A stretch of DNA of 64,000 nt, from assembly GCF_031455195.1 (NCBI RefSeq), contig NZ_JAVDSH010000004.1:372001-436000 (forward strand), written 5' to 3'. Positions 49,956 through 57,937 of the stretch are shown in pieces. The notes beneath the pieces were generated by a model. It ran no database searches, had not been told where the DNA came from, and was given only the letters and a program-made list of their open reading frames with translations. Both the position numbers and the translations under genes were made by a program. The stretch is from Arthrobacter nitroguajacolicus_D. Lineage in GTDB: Bacteria; Actinomycetota; Actinomycetes; Actinomycetales; Micrococcaceae. Positions within the stretch are counted from its first letter, which is position 1, and each line of letters starts with the position of its first letter.

Positions 49956-51236
49956 GTGATCGACGTAAAAGACCTCAGCGAAAATCCGGACAAGTTCCGT
50001 GCCAGCCAGCGCGCCCGTGGCGCCGACGAGTCCGTTGTGGACGCGATCATCTCCGCTGACGCCGATCGCCGTGCTGCGCTGATCCGCCACGAAACCCTCC
50101 GCGCCGAGCAGAATGCTTTCGGCAAGAAGGTGGCCCAGGCAAAGGGTGAGGAAAAGCAGGCCCTGCTGGCCGAGGTCAAGGAGCTCGCCAACTCGGTCAA
50201 GGCCGCTTCCGCTGAAGCCGCCGCCGCCCAGGCCAAGCAGGAGGAGCTCCTGCGTGTCATCCCGAACCTCGTCGTGGACGGTGTGCCTGAGGGTGGCGAA
50301 GACGACTACGTGGTGGTCAAGACTGTCGGCACCCCGCGCGAATTCACCGATTTTGAGCCGAAGGACCACCTGGAAATCGGCGAACTCATCGGCGCGATCG
50401 ACATGGAACGCGGTGCCAAGGTCTCCGGCTCGCGCTTCTACTTCCTCCGCGGCGTTGGCGCCCGGCTGGAAATGGCGCTGCTGCAGATGGCCATGGAACA
50501 GGCAATCGACGCCGGCTTCGTCCCCATGATCACCCCCACTTTGGTGCGTCCCGAGACCATGCAGGGCACCGGTTTCGATGTAAAGCACGACGCCGAGATC
50601 TACCGTCTCGCCGAAGACGACCTTTACCTTGTGGGAACCTCGGAGGTGGCCCTCGCCGGCTACCACGCGGACGAGATCCTGGACCTCTCCGCGGGCCCCA
50701 TCCGCTACGCGGGCCAAAGCTCCTGCTACCGCCGCGAGGCCGGTTCGCACGGCAAGGACACCCGCGGCATCATCCGCGTGCACCAGTTCAACAAGGTGGA
50801 GATGTTTATCTACACCACCGTTGAAGAGGCTGCTGCCGAGCATGAGCGGCTGCTAGCCTGGGAAGAGGAGATGCTGGCCAAGTGCGAGCTCCCGTACCGC
50901 GTGATCGACACCGCCGCCGGTGACCTGGGCATGTCCGCCGCCCGCAAGTTCGACTGCGAAGCCTGGGTCCCCACACAGAACGCCTACCGCGAGCTCACCT
51001 CGACGTCCAACTGCACCACGTTCCAGGCGCGCCGCCTCAACATCCGTGAACGCGTGATCAACGACGAAGGTGTCGCCAAGGGCACCCGTGCCGTGGCCAC
51101 GTTGAACGGCACTTTGGCTACCACGCGTTGGATCGTGGCCATCCTCGAGCACCACCAGAACCCGGACGGCTCGGTCAATGTTCCCAAGGCACTTCAGAAG
51201 TACCTTGGTGGGCTTGAGGTCCTGCCGGTCCTCTAG
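49956..51236 (+). CDS. serS: Seryl-tRNA synthetase
   Basis: A 426-residue class II synthetase. The N-terminal coiled-coil arm for tRNA binding spans about 30-105 (RAALIRHETLRAEQNAFGKK, VKELANSVKAASAEAAAAQA). The catalytic core has motif 2 (GQSSCYRREAGSHGKDTRGI, RVHQFNKVEMF) and motif 3 (ATLNGTLATTRWIVAILEHHQ). GTG 49956 is chosen because MIDVKDLSENPDKFR is the usual SerRS start. TACTCT (49944-49949) lies exactly six bases before it and no ribosome site is present, so the mRNA is probably leaderless. No T-box or tRNA is nearby. Confidence 0.96.
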   Translation: MIDVKDLSENPDKFRASQRARGADESVVDAIISADADRRAALIRHETLRAEQNAFGKKVAQAKGEEKQALLAEVKELANSVKAASAEAAAAQAKQEELLRVIPNLVVDGVPEGGEDDYVVVKTVGTPREFTDFEPKDHLEIGELIGAIDMERGAKVSGSRFYFLRGVGARLEMALLQMAMEQAIDAGFVPMITPTLVRPETMQGTGFDVKHDAEIYRLAEDDLYLVGTSEVALAGYHADEILDLSAGPIRYAGQSSCYRREAGSHGKDTRGIIRVHQFNKVEMFIYTTVEEAAAEHERLLAWEEEMLAKCELPYRVIDTAAGDLGMSAARKFDCEAWVPTQNAYRELTSTSNCTTFQARRLNIRERVINDEGVAKGTRAVATLNGTLATTRWIVAILEHHQNPDGSVNVPKALQKYLGGLEVLPVL

Positions 51237-51252
51237 GGGTTTTCGGTGGCAG

Positions 51253-52098
51253 TTACAGCAGGCCGCGCAATACCAAGGCGGCGCCGTCGTCGAGCACTGA
51301 CGCGGTGACTTCATCCGCGACGGCGATCACTTCGTCGGGGGCCTGTCCCATGGCGACGCCGCGGCCTGCCCAGGTGAGCATTTCGATGTCATTCCGGCCG
51401 TCGCCCACAGCGACAGTGTTGGACACGTTCGTGCCGAGCTTCTGGCGCAGGGCCTCCAAGGCGCTGGCCTTGGTGACGCCCTCGGCGGCGATGTCCAGCC
51501 ACGCGGTCCAACCCACCGAGTAGGTCACGCCCGAAAGTCCGATGTGCCGGATGGCCTCGTTGAACTCGTCCGAGGTGTTCTCGCTGCTGAAGACCACAAC
51601 ACGGACCGCCGTGGCGTCGAGCATGGTCTGGAAATCGACGCCGATGGACTCGACGCCGAAGCTGGCGTCCTGGAAGCGTTCGGTGGAAAGGAAGTTGCCG
51701 TCCTCGTCCTCCAAGGCGTATTTGGCGTTGGGCAGCCGTTCCCGCAGTGCCTTCAGGGCAGGAGCAGGATCGAAGGTGGCCTTGTGGATGATCTGGTAAC
51801 CGGTCTCCAAAGCCGGGTCCAGGCGGAGGGTCACGCCACCGTTGCAGCACACTGCATAGCCACGTTCCAGACCGATCTGTTTAATGATGGGAAGCGTTGC
51901 GTTGAGGGAACGTCCCGTGGCGATCATGACGTCGTGACCGCTCGCGACGACGGCCTGCGCGGCAGAGCGGACAGCGGGGGACATGTGGCCGTCATGGTCG
52001 ACGAGTGTGCCGTCGACATCCAAGGCAACCATGAGCTTGTTGTTGTTGTTGGGCTGGTCATCGATGCCAGCAACTGGAGTATCAGTCAAAATAGTCAT
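51253..52098 (-). CDS. HAD superfamily Cof-type phosphatase
   Basis: A 281-residue class IIB HAD hydrolase. Motif I is MVALDVDGTLVDHDG, motif II is DVMIATGRS, and motifs III-IV include TKASALEALRQKLG and TVAVGDGRNDIEMLTWAG. An N-terminal extension with an Asn run (DDQPNNNNKL) precedes the core. It probably dephosphorylates sugar phosphates or a cofactor such as FMN or PLP. The gene is convergent with serS (16-base gap) and lies downstream of helR on the same strand with a gap of about 76 bases. Confidence 0.87.
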   Translation of the reverse strand: MTILTDTPVAGIDDQPNNNNKLMVALDVDGTLVDHDGHMSPAVRSAAQAVVASGHDVMIATGRSLNATLPIIKQIGLERGYAVCCNGGVTLRLDPALETGYQIIHKATFDPAPALKALRERLPNAKYALEDEDGNFLSTERFQDASFGVESIGVDFQTMLDATAVRVVVFSSENTSDEFNEAIRHIGLSGVTYSVGWTAWLDIAAEGVTKASALEALRQKLGTNVSNTVAVGDGRNDIEMLTWAGRGVAMGQAPDEVIAVADEVTASVLDDGAALVLRGLL

Positions 52099-52174
52099 GC
52101 TTCCAGTACAGCAGACACCTCCGACACTGAACTAGGACCGGCGCCACAGCGGGGGATTAACGGAGCGTGAACAG

Positions 52175-54388
52175 TCATCCAGCGGATTCGGAGCCGCTGT
52201 GCAGGATGACGAGCTGGCTGGTTGCCCTGGTCATTGCCACATAACGGTCTACGGCGCTTTCGATTCCGTAGCCCCCGGTTCCCTCGCCGAAGGTTTCGGG
52301 ATCGATCAAAACGACGAGGTCGAACTCCAGCCCTTTCGACACTTCCGGGGTCAGCCAGCGGACGCGGCCTTCCTCAAGACCGGCGTTGGATCGTCCTTGT
52401 TTACTGATGACGCACGCAGTTCCTTCCGCGTTGGCAGCGAGCCAGGTGTCCAGGACCGAATGGAGCGTGTCCGCGTGTTGGCAGGTAACAGGAATGCCGG
52501 TGCTGCGGACCGAAACCGGCACGTTCGCGTCAGGGAGCACCGCCCTGATCACAGAGGCAGCCTCGGTCATGACTTCTTCCGGCGTTCGGTAGTTGATGCG
52601 CAGGCCAGCCAGCGTCACGCTGCCCAATCCCACGCGATCCAGCCGCTCCTCCCACGATTCCGCGAACCCGTGACGTGCCTGGGCCCGGTCTCCCACCACG
52701 GTGAAGCTCCGTGACGGGCAGCGAAGAAGAAGCATCCGCCACTCCGCATCGCTGAGCTCCTGGGCCTCATCCACCACAATGTGCGCGAACGGCCCCATGA
52801 GGACATCCGGATCGCCCGACTCCAGGCCGTCCTGGTCCACTAGTTTGTCCCGCATGTCATCACCGCGGAGCATGTGCATCTCCATGTTTTCTGAGTCGTC
52901 GGCTGCGATCAGGTCTTCGACAACCCGGTCCATCAACTCCCTCTCGGCGGCCAAGGTGACTTTCCGCCGTCGTCGTCGTTGCGCTGCTTCCGGGTCTCCG
53001 AGCCGCTGCCTGGCAGCATCCAACAGCGGCAGGTCCGGTACAGTCCACGCGGCGGGCTCGGGGCGCTGCAGCGCAGCTACGTCCTCGGCCCGCAGCCAGG
53101 GCGCCGAAAAACGAAGGTAGGCCGGGACACTCCAGAGGTCCGCCACCAAACCCCGGTAATCAAGCAGGGGCCACGCCCGGTTGAAGGCCGCCCGCAGTTC
53201 CGCGTTTTGCGATAAGGAGCTTTGAAGCATGCTCTCCGGAACACCGTTCTGGTCCAGCTTGTCCACGAGGATGGCCATCAAAGCGTCCCAGATATCGTCC
53301 CGGGATTCGTTGTGCGGGGTGCCGGGTTCTGCCGCGTCGAAGGCCTCAGCCCAGTCATCTGCGCTTAGCCAGACGTCCGCAAACGGCGTTTCCACCTGCA
53401 TTCCTTTCGACGGCGGCTGCTCATGGAAGCGGACGGCTGACTCAATCGCCTTGACCATGCCCACGGATGACTTGAGGCGCGCCACCTCCGGGTCCCGTTC
53501 CGGCGTGGCGATGGCGCCCTCCGGAACGAGGTCCCGCAGCGTGCACGCCTGGACCCCCTCTTCTCCCAGGCTGGGGAGGACGTCGGCCACGTACGCCAGG
53601 TAGGCCTGATGCGGGCCGACGAGCAGGACCTCACTCTTGCGGTGGTTGCTGCGGTGCCCCAGCCGGGGGTCCGCATACAGCAGGTAGGCAGCGCGGTGCA
53701 GGGCAACCACGGTCTTGCCGGTGCCCGGACCTCCATCAACTACCAGGGCACCCCGTGAACCGGCCCGGATGATTGCGTCCTGATCAGTCTGGATGGTGCC
53801 CAGTACGTCCCGCATCCGTGGGGAGCGGCTGCTGCCCAGGCTGGCTATGAAGGCAGACTGGTCGTCCAGGGCATCATTTCCCTGCATGCCCTCTGCCGTG
53901 AAGACTTCGTCCCAGTAGTCACTGATCCGGCCCCGGGTCCAGCGGTACCTGCGGCGGCTCAGCAGGTCCATGGGGTTGGCGTGGGTTGCGCCAAAGAACG
54001 GCTCGGCGGCCGGGGAGCGCCAGTCCACCAATAGCCTGCGGCCCTCTCTGTCAGTAAGTCCCAAACGGCCCACGTAGACGGGCTCCGGGTTGTCCGCGCT
54101 GACCATTCGGCCCAGGCAGAGATCCAGGCCGAAGCGGCGAAGTGCCCTGAGCCGGGAAGTCAGTCGGTGGATCTCCTGGTCGCGATCCAATGCCCGTTGG
54201 CCTCGACCGGCCGGTTGTTTGCGGGTTTCCTGAAGTCGTTCCGACAGATCAGCGATGGACTCTGCGAGGGTCTCAGCGATGGCAGCGAAGTGCTGCTCAT
54301 CGCCGCCGATCAGCTCTGGGTTGGCCTTTCGGAGAAGGTGCCCTGGCAGGGCGAATACGCTGGATTTCAGAGGACTGGTTTCGGGCAT
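52175..54388 (-). CDS. helR: HelR-like HelD-family RNA polymerase-associated helicase
   Basis: A 737-residue UvrD-like SF1 ATPase without the usual UvrD DNA-repair context. The long N-terminal coiled coil (about 30-95) is that of HelD proteins, which push into RNA polymerase channels. Walker A is GGPGTGKT (219-226), motif II is HIVVDEAQELSD, then LRINYRTPEEV, VSKGLEFDLVVLID and AMTRATSQLVILH. Length equals mycobacterial HelD/HelR (about 736). HelR proteins dislodge rifamycins from RNA polymerase. A 19-bp match to the rifamycin-associated element in the leader supports the HelR assignment. ATG 54388 has AAGGGAG upstream. Confidence 0.85.
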   Translation of the reverse strand: MPETSPLKSSVFALPGHLLRKANPELIGGDEQHFAAIAETLAESIADLSERLQETRKQPAGRGQRALDRDQEIHRLTSRLRALRRFGLDLCLGRMVSADNPEPVYVGRLGLTDREGRRLLVDWRSPAAEPFFGATHANPMDLLSRRRYRWTRGRISDYWDEVFTAEGMQGNDALDDQSAFIASLGSSRSPRMRDVLGTIQTDQDAIIRAGSRGALVVDGGPGTGKTVVALHRAAYLLYADPRLGHRSNHRKSEVLLVGPHQAYLAYVADVLPSLGEEGVQACTLRDLVPEGAIATPERDPEVARLKSSVGMVKAIESAVRFHEQPPSKGMQVETPFADVWLSADDWAEAFDAAEPGTPHNESRDDIWDALMAILVDKLDQNGVPESMLQSSLSQNAELRAAFNRAWPLLDYRGLVADLWSVPAYLRFSAPWLRAEDVAALQRPEPAAWTVPDLPLLDAARQRLGDPEAAQRRRRRKVTLAAERELMDRVVEDLIAADDSENMEMHMLRGDDMRDKLVDQDGLESGDPDVLMGPFAHIVVDEAQELSDAEWRMLLLRCPSRSFTVVGDRAQARHGFAESWEERLDRVGLGSVTLAGLRINYRTPEEVMTEAASVIRAVLPDANVPVSVRSTGIPVTCQHADTLHSVLDTWLAANAEGTACVISKQGRSNAGLEEGRVRWLTPEVSKGLEFDLVVLIDPETFGEGTGGYGIESAVDRYVAMTRATSQLVILHSGSESAG

Positions 54389-54447
54389 CCCACGACTCCC
54401 TTGTTCTTTGATGATGGGGTTCGTGGGTCAATTGTTCGGCAAGCAGG

Positions 54448-54466
54448 GGGCCTTGCCGCAAGCCCC
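54448..54466 (-). promoter_or_regulatory. Rifamycin-associated element (RAE) before helR
   Basis: On the minus strand the 19 bases read GGGGCTTGCGGCAAGGCCC, identical to the RAE consensus as I remember it from upstream of actinobacterial rifamycin-inactivation and helR genes. It lies 59 bases before the helR ATG. A minus-strand -10 candidate, TATAAC (54474-54479), would place it at or just after the transcription start. Confidence 0.8.
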
Positions 54467-54489
54467 CGGGTGGGTTATACATTGAATAT

Positions 54490-54516
54490 GGAAGGGAATA
54501 TTTCCCTTCCTTTTTT
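54490..54516 (+). terminator. Plus-strand intrinsic terminator upstream of helR
   Basis: GGAAGGGAA (54490-54498) and TTCCCTTCC (54502-54510) form a perfect 9-bp stem with a 3-base loop, followed by TTTTTT. The polarity is for plus-strand transcripts, but no plus-strand gene lies upstream within 3 kb. It directly abuts the helR promoter region. Confidence 0.7.
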
Positions 54517-54668
54517 GTGCCCTGCTTTTCGTTTCAGGCTGCGGATCCCGCCCTCGTACGAACATCTCCGCGAAGCCACAGCTTCCCGGGCCGCGCCGTC
54601 GGTGACCACCAATGACTGGCTAAGTTTGGCGAGGAAGGGGCGGGACTGGGGTGCCACAATCCTTGCGG

Positions 54669-55409
54669 CTACTGGAACACGGTCTGGATCGGACCCCCGC
54701 CGGCTGAATCGACGATTGCCTGGGCCACTACGCGGAGCTTGACGTTCCGGTTGCTGGAGGCCTTCTTGATGAGTTCCATCGCTTCCACCTGGGTGCAGCG
54801 GTTCTGGGCGATGATGATGCCCGTTGCCACGTCAATAACGGTCCGGGACTCCATGGCGGCCCTCAGGTTGGCCGCGGTTTGGCTGTGTTGCGCGATCAGT
54901 ACCGCGAGCTGAAGGCCCTTGGATGCCTGTTGAACGTAGTCGTTGGCACGCTGCACGGCGGCCTGGTCAAAAGCGTTGGGGTGGTCGGCGTACAGGTTCA
55001 GGCCGGCCATGGCGATGTTGTCTGATAACGGGAACGGAACAGCCAGGACGGAGCGGACACCGTGATTGGTGATGTCCTTGTTGTACTCGGGCCAGGTGTT
55101 GTCCTTCTCGAAGTCCGGGATGTGAACCTGGGTCCCCTCGCGGCAAGCGTGGAGGCACGGTCCGTCGGCGTAGGCGTATTGGATTTCGTCGAGCTGCCGG
55201 GCGCGTTCACTGCTGCTCGCCACGGTGCCCGCGTTGCGCTGCCGCATGAGGGTGATGCCGCAATACACGTCCCTTTCGGGCGTGCTGAACATGGCAGCTG
55301 AGTGTCTGGCCAGCTCATCAAGAAAGGCCTCGACGTCAGGAGTGGCAAGCAGCAAGTCCTGAATATCAGCCACCACGGAGCTCGGCTCGACCAGCTGTGA
55401 GTCTTCCAT
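54669..55409 (-). CDS. GAF-ANTAR RNA-binding antiterminator regulator
   Basis: A 246-residue protein. The GAF sensor domain (about 30-165) includes VYCGITLMRQRNAGTVASSS, DGPCLHACREGTQVHIPDF and SVLAVPFPLSDN. The C-terminal ANTAR domain (about 175-235) has LRAAMESRTVIDVATGIIIAQNRCTQVEAMELIKKAS, the typical three-helix RNA-binding bundle. ANTAR proteins bind paired hairpins in nascent RNA and prevent termination. ATG 55409 (MEDSQLVEPSS) is chosen. It is divergent from a stress-type sigma factor and upstream of helR on the same strand, 280 bases away. Confidence 0.88.
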   Translation of the reverse strand: MEDSQLVEPSSVVADIQDLLLATPDVEAFLDELARHSAAMFSTPERDVYCGITLMRQRNAGTVASSSERARQLDEIQYAYADGPCLHACREGTQVHIPDFEKDNTWPEYNKDITNHGVRSVLAVPFPLSDNIAMAGLNLYADHPNAFDQAAVQRANDYVQQASKGLQLAVLIAQHSQTAANLRAAMESRTVIDVATGIIIAQNRCTQVEAMELIKKASSNRNVKLRVVAQAIVDSAGGGPIQTVFQ

Positions 55410-55547
55410 GTGGATCTCCCATCCGTGGATGTGGCTACCTTTCGAGACTAACCCCCTGTACCCGTTGAAAGCTAATAGTAAGTGTGCTTCTCTTTTTAAG
55501 GAGTCTTGCCGTGGGCTTCCCCTCATCCGGTCTAAGGATTGAAGCCC

Positions 55548-56321
55548 ATGCGTCAAGTCCGACCTTTCGACATCAGCACCAGGCCTCCTGCAGCACCTGA
55601 AGGAAGCATCCGCCAGAGCTTTCGGGACAGCCTGGTCCTGGACCATCTCAACCTCGCCAAATCCATTGCGGCCAGATATTCCGCCCATAGCCACGACCTG
55701 GATGATGTCAGGCAGGTCGCATACATGGGCCTCATCAAGGCCTCACGGGGCTATGACGAGTCCAAGGGCGTGAGTTTTCCTGCCTATGCTGCCCCCACGA
55801 TTGCCGGGGAGGTCAAGCGGTACCTCCGTGACCATTGCTGGGTTGTCAGGCCACCCCGCACCATCCAGGACGTTCGGCGCCAGGTGTTGGCCCGGACGGA
55901 GGAGCTGACCCAGGTGTTGCAACGCACGCCCTCCCCGGAGGAGGTTGCACAGGATCTTCGGCTCGAACCCTGCCAAGTGCGCGAAGCGCTGATGGCCGGA
56001 ACCAGCAAGCGCCCGGATTCCCTTGACGCTCCCGCGGCAGAAGGCCGTGAGGGGTTGCAAGGTCTCCTGTCCGCTTTTGGCTGCCCCACTGACCGGCTTG
56101 AGGACGTGCTGGCCCTACGGAACGCCATCCGCGGACTGAGCTCGGAGGACCGGCATCTGCTGTACAGGCGCTACTACCGCGAGGAGACGCAGTCCACCAT
56201 CGCGGAGGCTTTGGGGATGTCCCAGATGCAGGTTTCACGCAAGCTGTCCAAGATCCTCGTCTCCCTCCAAACCAGGCTGCTGGACGACGAAGCCCAGCTT
56301 CAGGACGGAACCGCGCCTTAG
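55548..56321 (+). CDS. SigB/SigF-type RNA polymerase sigma factor
   Basis: A 257-residue sigma-70 family group 3 factor. Region 2 is LVLDHLNLAKSIAARYSAHS followed by DLDDVRQVAYMGLIKASRGYDESKGVSFPAY. Region 3 has VRPPRTIQDVRRQVLARTEE and TPSPEEVAQDL. Region 4 is QSTIAEALGMSQMQVSRKLSKIL. This is the SigB/SigF/SigG stress and sporulation class. No anti-sigma factor or antagonist is adjacent, which is unusual. ATG 55548 is preferred over TTG 55539 because TAAGGA is correctly spaced. It is divergent from the ANTAR gene. Confidence 0.9.
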   Translation: MRQVRPFDISTRPPAAPEGSIRQSFRDSLVLDHLNLAKSIAARYSAHSHDLDDVRQVAYMGLIKASRGYDESKGVSFPAYAAPTIAGEVKRYLRDHCWVVRPPRTIQDVRRQVLARTEELTQVLQRTPSPEEVAQDLRLEPCQVREALMAGTSKRPDSLDAPAAEGREGLQGLLSAFGCPTDRLEDVLALRNAIRGLSSEDRHLLYRRYYREETQSTIAEALGMSQMQVSRKLSKILVSLQTRLLDDEAQLQDGTAP

Positions 56322-56336
56322 CCAAACCACTATCAG

Positions 56337-57287
56337 CTAGCAACCCAGGCGTTCCACGGCGTCCAGGACATCGCGCACGCTGACCGCGAGGAGTGCGGGG
56401 TCGGGGTCGGCTGAGAAGACGTCGCCGCGGCGAAGTTCGACGGCGGTAAGCACTACGTGCGGGCCCGGCGGCGGACCCCATTCCTCGGCGGGCGCGGGAC
56501 CAAACAAAACGACAGACGGCCGTTCGTAGGCGGACGCCAAGTGGGCCGCGCCAGTGTCCGCTGAGACCACCAGCCGCGCCTCAGCGATGGTGGCCGCAAA
56601 CTCGGCGAGACCCTGCCGCCCGGCCAGCAGGCCGTCGTCGAGGTTTGCTCCTTTGAGCTTGGCCAGGGCGGCGGTCTCCTCGGCGCGCCCGCGCTCCGAC
56701 GCGCCGCCTGTCAGGACAATCCGGTGCCCTGCCGCAGCGAGTTCCACGGCAACGTCGGAAAACCGCTCCACCGGCCACAACCTGCTGCCGTAAGCCGCCC
56801 CCACGTGGATCACTGTGGCGCCGGGGCGCGGCGAGGGAACGGTGGGGCGGTTCAGTCGAAAGTCCAGGGGATCGGCATCTATCCCATGCCAGGTGAGCAG
56901 CCTGGTCCACCGCTCCCGCTCGGCTAACCCGGTTGACCAGGGAGGTCCGTCAAGACCGGGCGACCCGTGGGCAATCACCCGCCGGGCCTGCAATTCGTCG
57001 ATCCGCAGGCGGCTTTCCGCCCCGTTTCCGTGCAGGTTAACGGCGATGTCGACCACGCCCCGGGGGACCTTCAGCGGATCGTCGAGCCCCGGTGTGGGCA
57101 GATGGTGGATGCCCCCAACCAGTTCCAAAGCCTCAGCGATCCAGGCCGGCGCGGCGTACAGGATCCGGTGTTCGGGGAACGCCTTCCGCAATCCCCTAAG
57201 TGCCGGAACCGCGACCAGGAGGTCGCCAAGCTTCAGAGCACGCAGGGCAAGCAACACGGGTTGTTCGGTGCTATCGACAGTGTCCAT
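56337..57287 (-). CDS. Glycosyltransferase family 9 (heptosyltransferase-like)
   Basis: A 316-residue GT-B transferase of family GT9. LRALKLGDLLVAVPALRGLRKAFPEHRI is the usual GT9 start. VIHVGAAYGSRLWPVERFSDVAVEL and ADTGAAHLASAYERPSVVLFGP form the nucleotide-sugar site, with DTGxxH conserved. GT9 enzymes are ADP-heptose transferases in LPS assembly. Here it is convergent with the sigma factor gene and divergent from the heptose operon, which offers a donor. The acceptor is unknown. Confidence 0.88.
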   Translation of the reverse strand: MDTVDSTEQPVLLALRALKLGDLLVAVPALRGLRKAFPEHRILYAAPAWIAEALELVGGIHHLPTPGLDDPLKVPRGVVDIAVNLHGNGAESRLRIDELQARRVIAHGSPGLDGPPWSTGLAERERWTRLLTWHGIDADPLDFRLNRPTVPSPRPGATVIHVGAAYGSRLWPVERFSDVAVELAAAGHRIVLTGGASERGRAEETAALAKLKGANLDDGLLAGRQGLAEFAATIAEARLVVSADTGAAHLASAYERPSVVLFGPAPAEEWGPPPGPHVVLTAVELRRGDVFSADPDPALLAVSVRDVLDAVERLGC

Positions 57288-57373
57288 GGAGGCCTCCCGC
57301 TAGGAGTCTAGCCGCATGAAACTTCTCACGGCCGCACTGTTTAGCGTCCGGAGAACTGGGGAACGTTGCGGGT

Positions 57374-57937
57374 ATGGGAGGAACCGGAACGTTGAAGGCG
57401 GTCCTGTTTGACCGCGATGGAACGCTCGTCGTTGACGTGCCATACAACGGCGACCCGCAGCTGGTGCGGCCCATGGAAAGTGCCCGATCGGCCCTCGAAA
57501 GAGTGCGCCGGGAAGGCCTGGCTACGGGCGTGGTGAGCAACCAGTCGGGCATTGCACGTGGGTTGGTGGGACGTGCCCAGGTGGACGCAGTCAACCAGCG
57601 GGTGGAGCAACTCCTGGGCCCGTTCGATGTGTGGCAGATTTGCCCGCACGGACCCGAGGACGGGTGTCCGTGCCGTAAGCCCGCTCCCGGAATGATCCTC
57701 GCCGCGTGTCGCGATCTGGGCATAGAACCATCGGAGGCAGCCTACGTGGGTGACATCGGTGCCGATATGGACGCGGCGACGGCGGCTGGGGCCCGCGCCG
57801 TGCTGGTACCAACGTCGGTAACCCTCCAGGCGGAGATCGACGCCGCCGCGGTTGTCGCAGGGGACCTGGCCCAGGCGGTTGAACTGCTTCTCCAAGGGGA
57901 ACGTTCGGCCACGTCCAGAGAGGATGCTCCTGCATGA
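57374..57937 (+). CDS. gmhB: D-glycero-D-manno-heptose 1,7-bisphosphate phosphatase (GmhB-like)
   Basis: A 187-residue HAD-IIIA phosphatase. Motif I is LFDRDGTLVVDVPYNGD (Asp13 nucleophile), motif II is TGVVSNQSGIARG, a zinc loop of CPHGPEDGCPCRKPAPGM matches the GmhB Cys-His cluster, and YVGDIGADMDAATAAG holds motif IV. It removes the 7-phosphate from heptose bisphosphate. The stop overlaps the ATG of the next gene as ATGA. It is the first gene of a six-gene coupled operon that includes gmhA and hldE. Confidence 0.9.
   Translation: MGGTGTLKAVLFDRDGTLVVDVPYNGDPQLVRPMESARSALERVRREGLATGVVSNQSGIARGLVGRAQVDAVNQRVEQLLGPFDVWQICPHGPEDGCPCRKPAPGMILAACRDLGIEPSEAAYVGDIGADMDAATAAGARAVLVPTSVTLQAEIDAAAVVAGDLAQAVELLLQGERSATSREDAPA

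Noticed and set aside
49845..51252. A tRNA gene or T-box near serS
   Set aside because: No cloverleaf or T-box-like sequence is seen; the serS start is directly behind a -10 hexamer, leaving no leader.
54490..54516. The 9-bp hairpin as a transcription attenuator in the helR leader
   Set aside because: The T-run is on the plus strand; on the helR strand the hairpin is preceded by A's and followed by no T-run. It also lies upstream of the likely helR -10 rather than inside the leader.
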